Source: Nostoc sp. 'Peltigera membranacea cyanobiont' N6
Lineage (GTDB): Bacteria > Cyanobacteriota > Cyanobacteriia > Cyanobacteriales > Nostocaceae
Assembly (NCBI RefSeq): GCF_002949735.1
Contig: NZ_CP026681.1
Span: 2,666,001-2,730,000, forward strand
DNA length: 64,000 nucleotides
Direction of reading: 5' to 3'
In this document: positions 17,336 to 26,176 of the stretch, in pieces
How positions within the stretch are numbered: position 1 is the stretch's first letter
Layout of the letters: every line of letters starts with the position of its first letter
Made by a program: the position numbers and the translations under genes
Notes under the pieces: model-generated
What the model saw: only the letters and a program-made list of their open reading frames with translations
The model's database searches: none
What the model was told of the DNA's origin: nothing

Positions 17336-18051
17336 AATTATTAGAGAGAAAAGAGTTAAACTTTACCCCAATTTTCTTAATAGTCAATGCCGTTCTATTA
17401 ACACTTTTGCTATTGATAGAAGTTGTTAACTTTGCTCGAATAGGGACAGTTTCTAAAACTAAAGCTTCAACCTTGGTGGAATTGTCTGACGGCGAATCTA
17501 TCAGAGTTATACCTATAGGGAGCTTGGAGCGATCGCCGCAAGCTATTACCCATTTTGTCGGTAAAACAATGACAGGTCTTTTGAGTTGGAATGCCCTACC
17601 CAAGCCAACTGATGATTACAACCCAGACCCGACTAAACAATTAAAGTTAGATGTCGGGGTAGCGACATCAAAAGCCAAGATTACGACTAGCACTTGGGCT
17701 TCTGGTTTTGCTTTATCGGAAGATTTTCGCGCACCGTTCCTTGAGGAAATAGGCAACCTGACACCCCCCGATGTTTTTAATGGGACTACCCAATCAATTT
17801 TAAAAGTCAGCTTACTAAGTCAACCGACACGGATTAAAGAAGGTGACTGGAGAGTGGATATGGTCGCTCAGATTATCGTTTTTCAGGGAAGTAATTTAGT
17901 AGGTAAGCCAATTTCTTTTAATAAAACAATCTTTGTTAGGGCAATTGATACGGCTGTTGTACCAAGATTTTCTTCTGACGTTCAAGAGACTGCCTCTCGT
18001 GTACGAAAAGCTGGGCTAGAAATTTACAAAATCCAAGACTTAAGTTTATGA
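17332..18051 (+). CDS. VirB8/TraE-like bitopic assembly protein
   Basis: A 239-residue protein with a short cytoplasmic end, one membrane segment (FLIVNAVLLTLLLLIEVVNF, residues 15-34) and a periplasmic domain including MTGLLSWN and LSQPTRIKEGDWRVDMVAQI. The size and topology match VirB8/TraE, which nucleates the inner-membrane complex. It is coupled by ATGA overlaps to the VirB6-like and VirB10-like genes. Confidence 0.65.
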   Translation: MKLLERKELNFTPIFLIVNAVLLTLLLLIEVVNFARIGTVSKTKASTLVELSDGESIRVIPIGSLERSPQAITHFVGKTMTGLLSWNALPKPTDDYNPDPTKQLKLDVGVATSKAKITTSTWASGFALSEDFRAPFLEEIGNLTPPDVFNGTTQSILKVSLLSQPTRIKEGDWRVDMVAQIIVFQGSNLVGKPISFNKTIFVRAIDTAVVPRFSSDVQETASRVRKAGLEIYKIQDLSL

Positions 18052-19517
18052 TCCAGACTTCGCAGGAACCCTTACCGTCAGCAACTACTGAGAAGAAAGC
18101 AGAGATAAAAGATAAAGACAACGACAACGAGCAAGATTTTGCTGCAATGAACGGTGCTAAATCTTCTCAAATAAATGAATCAATTCAACCTGAAGAGAAC
18201 CCCGCGCCTGAAGAAATTGTGACGACTAGAACAGTCTCACAATCTCCCCTTTTAAAAGGAGGTGTTATTGCCCTAATTTGCCTTCTCTTTGTGACAATCA
18301 TCGGGGCATTGCTAGGTAATTCCTTAAATGTGCTGAAGTTTTCTAGCGGCAATGTACAAACCACCAAAAAAGAAGTGCAAACGACCTCGGTAGAGCCGGA
18401 GAACGAGACGGGCAAGGATAAGACAGCGCTGGCTCTGACTAGCCAAAATTACGAGTTAAAGCAAATTCGCGATCAAAAAGTTAGCCCAACGCCAACCTCA
18501 AGCCCTGCGGCAATTGCACCTGTAGCTGCTCCAATGCAACCAGTGCGGCAGGTTCGGCAGACTTACCCAGTTGTCAAACAGCCTCCTTCACCCAGAAGCT
18601 ACCAACAATCTAGGCGAGAACAGCCACAACCCCGACAAATTAGTCGGGAGCTTCAGTCTCAACCAAGAATTACCCCCAGGAGCCAACAATCCTCTCCAAC
18701 TATTTCCCAAGCACAAGCACTAAAGCCAAAGTTAGACCCCACTCAGCAATGGCTTCTCGCTGCAAACGCTGGCAGTTTCAGGAGTTCAGTCGATGAATCA
18801 GAAAGTGAAAAACCCATCAAGACTACTGGAATTGAAGGAGGTACGGGAGGAGCTACACAAGTCGCCCAGAATACTATCATTAATTACAACGCAAAACGCG
18901 TAATTGTTGGCAGCACCGCAGAGGGGAGGCTAGAAACGCCGATCGCTTGGGGCACTGGTGACGCTGGCAACCAGAATTACTTGGTGAAACTAACAAAACC
19001 CTTAAAAGCCTCAGATGGTAGGGACGTACTACCCGTGGGCGCTTATCTGGTTGTTCAACTAGCAGAGTCCAATGGTTCGGGTTTCGCCAAACTGCGCGGT
19101 GTTTCAGTGTTGGTCAATATAAACGGCGATACGCAAGAAAAGCAACTGCCAGAAAATGCCGTTCTGATAATGGCCAAGGATGGTGGTTTCTTAAAAGCAG
19201 AGTCTCGCAGAGGCAGTAATCTGGGCAACAATTTCATCTCTGCTATTGTTGCGGGAGTCGCCAAAGCTGCCGAAGTACAGAATCGCCCCATAACTCAAGT
19301 CAGCAATAACTCTAATGGCTTCTCTACTAGCTCCACTACCAACGATCAAAAAGACCTATCCGCCGCTTTTGGAGAGGGTGCATTTAATAGTGTTCTCGAT
19401 AATATCAAAAGTTCAAATGTCGCCCGTTCTCAACAGTTAAGTGGTAGAGAAGAAGTATTTGTGATCGATGTTGGTAAGCCAGTGCAAATATTCGTTAATC
19501 AAACAATATCGTTATGA
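18048..19517 (+). CDS. VirB10/TrbI-like channel protein
   Basis: A 489-residue protein with a cytoplasmic N-terminus, one membrane helix (KGGVIALICLLFVTIIGALL, residues 65-84), a long proline/glutamine-rich periplasmic linker (about 145-225) and a C-terminal beta-rich domain (residues 270-489, including VGSTAEGRLETPIAW and VGAYLVVQL). This is the VirB10/TrbI layout, spanning both membranes. The gene ends in TTATGA and its stop codon abuts a heptamer repeat array, where the four-helix-bundle cassette begins. Confidence 0.75.
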   Translation: MIQTSQEPLPSATTEKKAEIKDKDNDNEQDFAAMNGAKSSQINESIQPEENPAPEEIVTTRTVSQSPLLKGGVIALICLLFVTIIGALLGNSLNVLKFSSGNVQTTKKEVQTTSVEPENETGKDKTALALTSQNYELKQIRDQKVSPTPTSSPAAIAPVAAPMQPVRQVRQTYPVVKQPPSPRSYQQSRREQPQPRQISRELQSQPRITPRSQQSSPTISQAQALKPKLDPTQQWLLAANAGSFRSSVDESESEKPIKTTGIEGGTGGATQVAQNTIINYNAKRVIVGSTAEGRLETPIAWGTGDAGNQNYLVKLTKPLKASDGRDVLPVGAYLVVQLAESNGSGFAKLRGVSVLVNINGDTQEKQLPENAVLIMAKDGGFLKAESRRGSNLGNNFISAIVAGVAKAAEVQNRPITQVSNNSNGFSTSSTTNDQKDLSAAFGEGAFNSVLDNIKSSNVARSQQLSGREEVFVIDVGKPVQIFVNQTISL

Positions 19518-19553
19518 GGGAACAGGGAATAGGGAACAGGGAACAGGGAACAG
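19517..19553. repeat. heptamer array, left arm, AGGGAA(C/T) x5
   Basis: Five tandem heptamers with C or T at the seventh base, of the STRR type known from heterocystous cyanobacteria. Reverse-complementary to the right array. Confidence 0.9.
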
Positions 19554-19576
19554 AAAAGTAAAATAAGGAGTTTTAA

Positions 19577-19939
19577 ATGTCAGATATTAGTGATTTTAAA
19601 GACTTAAAGATTTGGCAAAAAGGCATGGATATAGCAGAAAAGTGTTATTTTTTGACTAAGCTTTTCCCTAAAGACGAATTGTATGGCATGGTACAACAAA
19701 TCAGGAGATCCGCGGCATCTATTCCAGCTAATATAGCGGAAGGATATGGAAGAAGAACAACGCCTGAGTACATCAGATTTCTGAATATTGCCCAAGGCTC
19801 AATTAATGAATTAGAAACACATATTATTTTATCTAAACGAGTGGGATTATCTCACGAAACAGATATAGAACCGATTATCTTTTTGCTTCGAGAGGAAAGC
19901 CGAATGATTATTGCTCTTAGAAAAAAGCTACAAGAATAA
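19577..19939 (+). CDS. four-helix-bundle protein (23S rRNA IVP/Avd-like family)
   Basis: A 120-residue protein reading FKDLKIWQKGMDIAEKCY, LFPKDELYGMVQQIRRSAAS, IPANIAEGYGRRTTPEYIRF and LNIAQGSINELETHI, the signature of the four-helix-bundle family found in 23S rRNA intervening sequences and as Avd accessory proteins of diversity-generating retroelements. It binds nucleic acid in the Avd case. A clear ribosome site (AAGGAG) precedes the ATG. No reverse transcriptase or template repeat is near. It is not a known part of secretion systems and appears to be a passenger inserted in the transfer operon. Confidence 0.85.
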   Translation: MSDISDFKDLKIWQKGMDIAEKCYFLTKLFPKDELYGMVQQIRRSAASIPANIAEGYGRRTTPEYIRFLNIAQGSINELETHIILSKRVGLSHETDIEPIIFLLREESRMIIALRKKLQE

Positions 19940-19945
19940 CTTATC

Positions 19946-20050
19946 TTCCCTGTTCCCTATTCCCTATTCCCTATTCCCTATTCCCTATTCCCTGTTCCCT
20001 GTTCCCTATTCCCTGTTCCCTGTTCCCTATTCCCTGTTCCCTATTCCCGG
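19946..20050. repeat. heptamer array, right arm, TTCCCT(A/G) x14
   Basis: Fourteen perfect TTCCCT(A/G) heptamers followed by TTCCCGG, running directly into the GTG start codon of the VirB9-like gene, so that gene has no Shine-Dalgarno sequence of its own left. Confidence 0.92.
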
Positions 20051-20883
20051 TGAAAATGTTAAATAAACTCGCTATTGTTACAACCCTCTTAATAGCTACT
20101 GGCTCAAGCGTGTCGGCAATGCCCATCCGAACGGTTTACGAGAATGATGCAAACTCCAATGCCATCGAATTAAAGGTGTGGAAGGGCTACGGGCTAACTA
20201 TTAATTTGATGTCTACAGGAGAAACTATCAAGCAAGTTTGGATCGGCGATCCAAGTCGCTTCGCCTTTACTTCAAATGGTGCTTTATGCCAGTCATCAGG
20301 CAACGATTCTGACTGCACAGGAGGCAAAGCGACTGTAATTTTCCTTCGCCAGATTGACCCGATCAAGTTTCCTGTTACCTCTAGTAGCAATGGAAGCACT
20401 CAAATTACAGTACTTACCAATGAAAAACAATATCAATTTAAGATAGTCCCTGCTACTGGCAACCCAGCCTATACAAGCTTGGTGATTAAATCGGATTCGG
20501 AGCGCCCATTGCCAATTACGCATCCGCGAACGCCGCAACCGCTAACAGTTCAAAAGCCGCAATCAGCACCGTCAGACTTCCCGCAGCCCTCGCCGCCACC
20601 ACAAACAATAAAAGTCCCTCTGCCTCAGCCTGTTGCCTTAATGCGCCCCAATCCTGGGACTACGCTAAATGGTGCGATTCAGAGAAACGATGCTAATGCT
20701 CTCGCTTTTGGGCTAGCAGAAGCTGGGCGCAAAGGTCAAGTTAAACCCGGATCTACCACATGGAACAAGGTGCAAGATGCTATCAAACTATTGCGGCGTG
20801 GCAAGACTAGAGATGAGGCAATTTCGCTTTCTCAGGTCGATAAAACTACTTTTGATCAATTACTTGAATGGGGGCGGTTGTGA
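20050..20883 (+). CDS. VirB9/TrbG-like outer-membrane complex protein
   Basis: A 277-residue protein with a signal peptide (LAIVTTLLIATGSSVSA) and a beta-rich N-terminal domain (VWKGYGLTINLMSTGETIKQ, VWIGDPSRFAF) that resembles VirB9/TrbG, followed by a proline-rich linker (about 160-200) and a C-terminal helical region. The GTG start at 20050 (ATG at 20056 as alternative) lies immediately after the heptamer array, with no ribosome site. Before the cassette inserted, the likely start was an ATG overlapping the VirB10 stop. Confidence 0.6.
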   Translation: MKMLNKLAIVTTLLIATGSSVSAMPIRTVYENDANSNAIELKVWKGYGLTINLMSTGETIKQVWIGDPSRFAFTSNGALCQSSGNDSDCTGGKATVIFLRQIDPIKFPVTSSSNGSTQITVLTNEKQYQFKIVPATGNPAYTSLVIKSDSERPLPITHPRTPQPLTVQKPQSAPSDFPQPSPPPQTIKVPLPQPVALMRPNPGTTLNGAIQRNDANALAFGLAEAGRKGQVKPGSTTWNKVQDAIKLLRRGKTRDEAISLSQVDKTTFDQLLEWGRL

Positions 20884-20900
20884 ACAATTTTTCTAAATCT

Positions 20901-20926
20901 ATTCGCCAATAATTAGGCGATTTTCT
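20901..20926 (+). terminator. small hairpin after the VirB9-like gene
   Basis: TCGCC and GGCGA pair around AATAATTA and are followed by TTTTCT. The short stem suggests a weak or attenuating terminator inside the operon. Confidence 0.4.
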
Positions 20927-20957
20927 GGATTCGTGTAGGTGGGAAGGTGAGTTATGG

Positions 20958-21290
20958 ATGTTTCCAGCAATCGGCTATTTGCTGCTTTTGACTACTCTTT
21001 TGGCTGTGGATAAGACAAAGCTTAGTCCTGCAACAACCTACTTAAAATGGCTGTTACCCATGCCCTTTGCAACCTTAACTGTATTGCAAATAAACCAGTA
21101 CAGAAAATCCAAAAAGCTGTTAGCACCAACAGGAAACGTAGAGCTACAGCAATCCAAAAGTGGATGCGAGAGTTGTGCCTATTTTCATGGGCGACAATAC
21201 GACCAAGAAATCCTAATATGCACGGTACATCCACGCGGCTCCAATCAAGAACAATGTCCCGATTACTTTAACAAAAATCATGAAACTTAA
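20958..21290 (+). CDS. small membrane protein with C-terminal cysteine motif
   Basis: A 110-residue protein with an N-terminal hydrophobic helix (FPAIGYLLLLTTLLAVD), a second moderately hydrophobic stretch, and a cytoplasmic-type tail CESCAYFHGRQYDQEILICT followed by VHP and CPDYF. The four cysteines and a histidine could bind a metal ion. The tail pattern (CxxC...C.VHP...CPD) is one I associate with small cyanobacterial proteins of unknown function. It overlaps the next gene by 11 bases. Confidence 0.6.
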   Translation: MFPAIGYLLLLTTLLAVDKTKLSPATTYLKWLLPMPFATLTVLQINQYRKSKKLLAPTGNVELQQSKSGCESCAYFHGRQYDQEILICTVHPRGSNQEQCPDYFNKNHET

Positions 21291-22464
21291 GCCTTTTCTA
21301 CTGGCTGCAATAGCTTCTCTAGTTCCGCTTTCCGCCTCAGTCGCACAGACACCAACAATCGATTATTCACAAGGCTTGTACAAGACGGCTGCCCCCGACT
21401 GGTCGAAAATCACATGGGATACTTTGCCACCCGTTCAACAGCCAGGATTTTTAAAGATACCTAAAAACCTGATTTCGACTTTTGGCTACGACCCCTCGCG
21501 CTCGTGGACAGCAGGGCAAAAAGTAGACTCTGTTGTGATGTTGGGCGATGCAGATGATGCCTTTAAGATGTCTGCCTTGAGCTTAAAGTCCATTAGCACA
21601 GTGGCTTTGCCCACTACAGCCACAACCACCAAACCCACCCTCAAAGACTTTGGATTAATCCAATGGCAAACGCCAAAAACATTAGTTAAAGCAATGCCTG
21701 AATTAAGCAATCTGAGCCTATCAGAAGTTCCCCCATTAGCCGATCTATTCTCCAAGAATGGCGGCGGGGGCACTATTTCTCAGGCTATCAGTTCAAATCC
21801 TCAAGCCGCAGATTTGACGCTAGATAAGATTGATCTAAGCAAATATTCACTTGATTCAATTCCTGGGTTGGACAAAACTCAATTAGGGAAATTTAAATCA
21901 TGGCAGCAAGCTTATGTCAATCAAATTCCTAAATTAAGTCAAGTGCCCTTTGATAAAATGCCTCAGCCTATTAGCTCTGGGATAGACGTTGTGGGTATCG
22001 CGTCGGTTGTACTTGGGACGGCTGAAAAAGGCGATGCAAAGGCAGGTAACAATTACTTTGTATCTGGCAGTGTTGTCAGAGGCGATCGCACTGTTCCCGT
22101 CGCCTGTCCTCCGAACAAGGAATGCTCATACTTAGAAATGGGCAATTTTGTCGGTTCTGAAGGTAGCTTGTATGGTAAGCGTTGGGCATCTGGTTCATCC
22201 CAACAAGTCAAGGGTGGTTATGGAATTCTAGCCGCCGTGAATGGGGGCAAGGAACCCACGGGGCGGTTGGTTTATGGTAGTGGATTCAAGGTAGCGCTGA
22301 CTGGAGTTAATGAAGCGAAAGGAACCGCAGACTTTGGCTTATTCTTTAGGATCTGTGCGCGACCGCCATTCCAGCAGAAAACTTGCACCCCTTACTTCAT
22401 TGGGCCAGTTCCCTGGTTGCCCGTGACTGAGAATGATTTGGTAATTGTGGGGACGGGACAATAA
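21280..22464 (+). CDS. exported transfer-operon protein, unknown
   Basis: A 394-residue protein with a signal peptide (FLLAAIASLVPLSASVAQ). The middle part contains leucine-spaced repeats (LTLDKIDLSKYSLDSIPGL) and the C-terminal 150 residues are beta/glycine-rich with cysteines in ACPPNKECSYLEMG and CARPPFQQKTC. No family recognised. Its position between secretion genes and the coupling protein, sharing a base with the latter, suggests a periplasmic component of the transfer apparatus. Confidence 0.6.
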   Translation: MKLKPFLLAAIASLVPLSASVAQTPTIDYSQGLYKTAAPDWSKITWDTLPPVQQPGFLKIPKNLISTFGYDPSRSWTAGQKVDSVVMLGDADDAFKMSALSLKSISTVALPTTATTTKPTLKDFGLIQWQTPKTLVKAMPELSNLSLSEVPPLADLFSKNGGGGTISQAISSNPQAADLTLDKIDLSKYSLDSIPGLDKTQLGKFKSWQQAYVNQIPKLSQVPFDKMPQPISSGIDVVGIASVVLGTAEKGDAKAGNNYFVSGSVVRGDRTVPVACPPNKECSYLEMGNFVGSEGSLYGKRWASGSSQQVKGGYGILAAVNGGKEPTGRLVYGSGFKVALTGVNEAKGTADFGLFFRICARPPFQQKTCTPYFIGPVPWLPVTENDLVIVGTGQ

Positions 22465-24227
22465 TGACAGCAACTCCTAAGACAGAGGTTAACCCAAATC
22501 AATTTATTCCAGCAGGACTTGAATCGGCTCTGTTTTCCCCCGCCGGATTAGGGGTACTCGCCTGTGGCGCGGTAATCGTAATCGCCAAAATCATCGATAG
22601 CAAAGGAGGGAAAGCCAAGTTAGCGACCGCGCGGTGGGGCGGGACAACAGAGAAAACAGCGGCGCGGAAGTTGGCGTGTCTGCAAATTCAACAACGCAAA
22701 CATAACCGAGTCTCTCTGTACGTTGGCACTCCCAAGAATACACAAAGTGAAATTGTTAATGGCATCAGGAAAACCCAAATTCCTACTGATGCTAAAACCC
22801 TTTATTTTCCAGAAGCGCAACGAGGGATTTTAGTTTGTGGTGGTCCGGGGAGTGGTAAGTCATTTTCGATGGTGAACCCCCTCATTCGTTCGGCTTTAGA
22901 TCAGGGGTTTCCACTGGTGTTGTATGATTTTAAGTACGCCTCCCAGGAATCAGCTACAGCCGCATCTAAAGGGCAAGCGCCAATACTTGCGGGGTACGCA
23001 CTAGAACGCGGTTATCAAGTTACTATTTTAGCCCCTGGTTTTGCTTCTTCAGCGATCGCTAACCCGATAGATTTTCTTAACAGCAACGAAGACTCCGAAA
23101 TGGCGCGACAGTTAGCAATCACGCTAAATCGAAACTTTCAACTCGGTAATAAAGACTCTGGTAACAGCTTTTTCACCAATGCTGGGGATCAGCTGGTGCA
23201 AGCCGTCTTTATGCTAGCGAAAGGAACAGAGTATCCAGATATTATGATGTGCCAAGCGATACTAGGATTGCCAAAGTTAGTTAAGCGCATTGAGCAAGCC
23301 GCCGAACTAAACTTCATGGTCAGAGAGGCTTTTGCACAGTTTGTCTCTGTCGCCGGTTCCCCAGAAACAGCCGCTAGTATTGTCGGTACAGCTAGTGGAT
23401 TGTTCAGCCGATTCATGGTTCCCTCGGCCTTGGCTGCCTTCTGTGGTCAGACTAACATTCCTTTGGATTTGAAGGGGCGGCAGATGGTGATTTTCGGGAT
23501 GAACAAAGAGAAGCGTGATGTAATTGCACCCTTGCTAGTCTCGATTCTGCATCTATTAGTGAGTCGGAATGTAGCTAACAAACGTACTTGTCCTTTGGTA
23601 TTAGGGATTGACGAATTACCTACTCTTTATTTACCAGCATTGGTTGATTGGCTGAATCAGAATCGGGAAGATGGGCTAATTTCAATATTAGGGTTACAAA
23701 ATCTCTCAATGCTGATTGAAGCTTATGGTGAAAACACAACTAACGCCATATTTGGTGGTTGTGCTACCAAAGCATTCTTTAACCCTCAAGATGATGTCGC
23801 CGCCGAACGTTTTAGTAACTTTTTAGGTGAAGAGGAAATTAAATACAAGCAACGTTCTCGCTCATCAGGAGGCAAGGGGGGTGCAAGCATTTCCAACTCT
23901 GACCAAAACAGTACTCGCAAGTTATTTGACATTAACCAATTTAATACATTGCCATCAGGAAAAGCTGTAATTATTAGTCCAGGGTTTCGTTCTCGTGGAC
24001 AGATAAGTTTGCCAATCTTGCAATCAATTAAGATTCCTCAGTATGAAATCCAATCTGAAGCTGACAGTGTGAAAGCTTGGTATGAGTTTCAAAAGTCATT
24101 AGCCATGAAGTCTATTTTGAAACCTCCAGCAGATGAAGAAATGAGAATTCGTCGAGCCTCCGCGATAAAATTGTTACCTTTAATAGAAAACCAAGAGCAG
24201 TTATCATCTTATGCAAGTCTGATTTAA
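22464..24227 (+). CDS. virD4: VirD4/TraG-type coupling protein
   Basis: A 587-residue ATPase that brings the relaxase-DNA complex to the secretion channel. It has one N-terminal hydrophobic segment (AGLGVLACGAVIVIAKI, about residues 27-44), Walker A GGPGSGKS (126-133), VLYDFKYASQ, and Walker B GIDELPTL (D383/E384) followed by LISILGLQNLSML. The motif order and length fit the VirD4/TraG/TraD family. It is the last recognisable gene of the transfer operon; accessory genes follow after a 50-base gap. Confidence 0.88.
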   Translation: MTATPKTEVNPNQFIPAGLESALFSPAGLGVLACGAVIVIAKIIDSKGGKAKLATARWGGTTEKTAARKLACLQIQQRKHNRVSLYVGTPKNTQSEIVNGIRKTQIPTDAKTLYFPEAQRGILVCGGPGSGKSFSMVNPLIRSALDQGFPLVLYDFKYASQESATAASKGQAPILAGYALERGYQVTILAPGFASSAIANPIDFLNSNEDSEMARQLAITLNRNFQLGNKDSGNSFFTNAGDQLVQAVFMLAKGTEYPDIMMCQAILGLPKLVKRIEQAAELNFMVREAFAQFVSVAGSPETAASIVGTASGLFSRFMVPSALAAFCGQTNIPLDLKGRQMVIFGMNKEKRDVIAPLLVSILHLLVSRNVANKRTCPLVLGIDELPTLYLPALVDWLNQNREDGLISILGLQNLSMLIEAYGENTTNAIFGGCATKAFFNPQDDVAAERFSNFLGEEEIKYKQRSRSSGGKGGASISNSDQNSTRKLFDINQFNTLPSGKAVIISPGFRSRGQISLPILQSIKIPQYEIQSEADSVKAWYEFQKSLAMKSILKPPADEEMRIRRASAIKLLPLIENQEQLSSYASLI

Positions 24228-24278
24228 AGTGAAATTTCCTGCCCTTAATAGTCATCACAAATATTTAGGATAAATACC

Positions 24279-24695
24279 ATGTCGTCACGTGATTTTTACT
24301 CACTTAATGATTATGACAGACGAGAAATTGCAAAACTTCCACCTCAGATAGCAGCTTTAGCAGATAAATATCCATGTGAGATTGTAAATGTTGTCGATGC
24401 TTGGGACGATGAGCCTTTTGGGATTAATTATGTTCCTCAATATGTTGAAATTTATAGCGATGCTGGTGAAAAGGCTAGCTTGTGTATTTTAGACGGGGTT
24501 CTCACTGACTATACACCTGCTAATCCAGAAAATAATACCTCAACTGTCCAAGTAATCATTGATGGCAAGTTTGCTTATATCGAAATTGAAGGAAGGGTAA
24601 TAATCAATCATTTGGGTGGAATAATTCTCCCCAAAGTAACTGTCAATCCTTCGGAGTTAATTCAAGTTTTACTAAAGGAATCAAATCATGATTGA
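24279..24695 (+). CDS. hypothetical protein, 138 residues
   Basis: Not recognised. It is acidic with a beta-rich C-terminal half (VQVIIDGKFAYIEIEGRVII). A similar short beta pattern occurs in the next gene (SEVFRVQNGRI), so the two may share a small fold. It overlaps the next gene by eight bases and is likely co-expressed with it. Confidence 0.6.
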   Translation: MSSRDFYSLNDYDRREIAKLPPQIAALADKYPCEIVNVVDAWDDEPFGINYVPQYVEIYSDAGEKASLCILDGVLTDYTPANPENNTSTVQVIIDGKFAYIEIEGRVIINHLGGIILPKVTVNPSELIQVLLKESNHD

Positions 24696-25542
24696 TGATG
24701 GAGATGCCAAAGAAATAAAACGTGACTACTTGGATATTTTAGAAGCCCTAATTAAAAATATTCAGCAAAAAGCAAAATCAAAAGAAATACCGACTAGCAA
24801 CGATATAAGTATTTATGCTGGTGGAAAGCAGGTATATAAAGGACTTGTCGGACAATCACCATCTAAAAATTTATTGACTTCCGAACAACTAGAGAATATT
24901 AACAAAGCGATAACTGACCCCAAAAATTCTCAAGGTACTATCTCTATAAAGATTGGTAAATCGGAAGTTTTTCGCGTTCAAAATGGACGGATAACCAATG
25001 ATTTATTAGGTTTAGCTCCCCCATCCCAGCCAAATAAAGTTGTAACTAAGGAGCGAATCTACAGTATAGAAGCCTTGCAAAAACAAGTGAAAGTTTTACA
25101 AAGTAAACTTCAAGCACAGCAAAAGCTTGTTGACAGGATCAAAGAGACGCAACAAACGCCCGAATCGCTGTCAAAGTTAATTGACCAAGTTGCCGAAATG
25201 GGTAAATCTTTGGAGAAACAACAGCAGTTGATTGAGAATACGCAGAAAGCATTGTCCCAAGTAAATGAACGTTCTTTACCACAAGTTCAAAATACGGTTC
25301 TTCAAAATTGGGTGGGTACGGTTGAGAACCAGGTAAAACAAACTGTTAAAAATATTTTTGAGCGGGTTAAAGATGCGCTAACACCTGAAGTTAGCAAGCT
25401 CAGAAAGGAAATTGCTTCACTCAAATCTCAAGTAAATGAACAAATTACTAGCTTCAAGGATGAAGTCAAATATCAGACTGACAGTGTAAGAAATGAACTC
25501 AATCAACAAGTTGGTAACTTAACTCAAGAGTTACGTAAGTAG
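24688..25542 (+). pseudogene. coiled-coil protein, 5' part, split by IS630
   Basis: The 284-codon frame encodes a beta-rich start (ISIYAGGKQVYKGLVG, FRVQNGRITNDLLG) followed by long coiled-coil segments (LQKQVKVLQSKLQAQQKLVD, LRKEIASLKSQVNEQITSF). The last few codons and the TAG stop come from the left end of the IS630 element. Joining base 25537 to 26712 (removing the element and one copy of its TA target) continues the frame as LTQELRTQVDGVKNTVEQ into the 26753-27109 fragment, giving an ancestral protein of about 415 residues. Its function is unknown; the truncated product may still be made. Confidence 0.8.
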
Positions 25543-25577
25543 GTGGGTGCCAAAATTTTCCGCTATGTAACAAAGTC

Positions 25578-26147
25578 TCAACCTGATAAGCTAGAGTTAA
25601 ATTTTACACGTCGTGTACTGTGATTGCTTTTTTCCCCTCTAGCTTGGACGCCATTGATTACAGCGTAAGCAAGGTCTAACTCATCATCAAATGCTTGCCC
25701 AGATAGCTCATCTTTTTTTATGTGTTGCCATTCCAATTCAATTGGATTCATTTCTGAGCAATACTTTGGTAGAAAAAATATGTATAAACCCTGACTTTCC
25801 CATTTTTTCCACAATTGCTGAACTTCTCGGCATCGATGTATTGGCCCGTTATCTTGCACAATTACCCTGGTACGTCCTGTTTTTTGTGCTTCCTGGGCTT
25901 CGGAGTCCATCATTTTTATGTAAGATTTACGGTTAACACCACCGATAACTAAACCGTAAACAAAACTTATTAAAGGTTGTAGAAATCCTATAATACTTAA
26001 TCTACGACCACGGCGTTTTGTTTGTTCTAAACGTTTTTGCTCACCCCTAAAGTAATAGGTGTAACCAGGCTCACTCCACACACAAAACCCTGATTCATCT
26101 AAGTACTTTAAATCGATTTCACCGCTTGCAGCAGCTAATTCCAGCAT
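25578..26147 (-). CDS. IS630 transposase, catalytic (DDE) part
   Basis: This frame holds the DDE catalytic domain: KYLDESGF (first Asp), VIVQDNGPIHRC (second Asp) and LPKYCSEMNPIELEWQHIKK (Glu), all characteristic of IS630/Tc1-mariner enzymes. The frame is open upstream of the listed ATG as far as the A-run near 26230, reading KGIDWKRARKSHKGKQDP, so the natural product is most likely a fusion with the N-terminal frame made by -1 frameshifting. Confidence 0.88.
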   Translation of the reverse strand: MLELAAASGEIDLKYLDESGFCVWSEPGYTYYFRGEQKRLEQTKRRGRRLSIIGFLQPLISFVYGLVIGGVNRKSYIKMMDSEAQEAQKTGRTRVIVQDNGPIHRCREVQQLWKKWESQGLYIFFLPKYCSEMNPIELEWQHIKKDELSGQAFDDELDLAYAVINGVQARGEKSNHSTRRVKFNSSLSG

Positions 26148-26176
26148 ATCTAGGTCTGCTTGCTTGTTTGCTCGTG

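Larger units (their letters stand above)
19517..20049 (+). mobile_element. candidate mobile cassette: four-helix-bundle gene between inverted heptamer arrays
   Basis: Five AGGGAA(C/T) heptamers start at 19517, inside the stop codon of the VirB10-like gene; 14 TTCCCT(A/G) heptamers run from 19946 to 20043 in the opposite orientation and end at the start codon of the VirB9-like gene. Between them lies one gene. Both outer junctions carry TGA (TTATGA on the left, GGTGAAAATG on the right), so removing the cassette would restore TTATGAAAATG, the same ATGA stop/start overlap seen at the other junctions of this operon. Confidence 0.6.

Noticed and set aside
19577..19939. Diversity-generating retroelement around the Avd-like gene
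   Set aside because: No reverse transcriptase, template repeat or variable repeat is present nearby.
19946..20046. Tandem heptamers as a CRISPR array
   Set aside because: Units are contiguous seven-base repeats with no spacers; they are STRR-type simple repeats.
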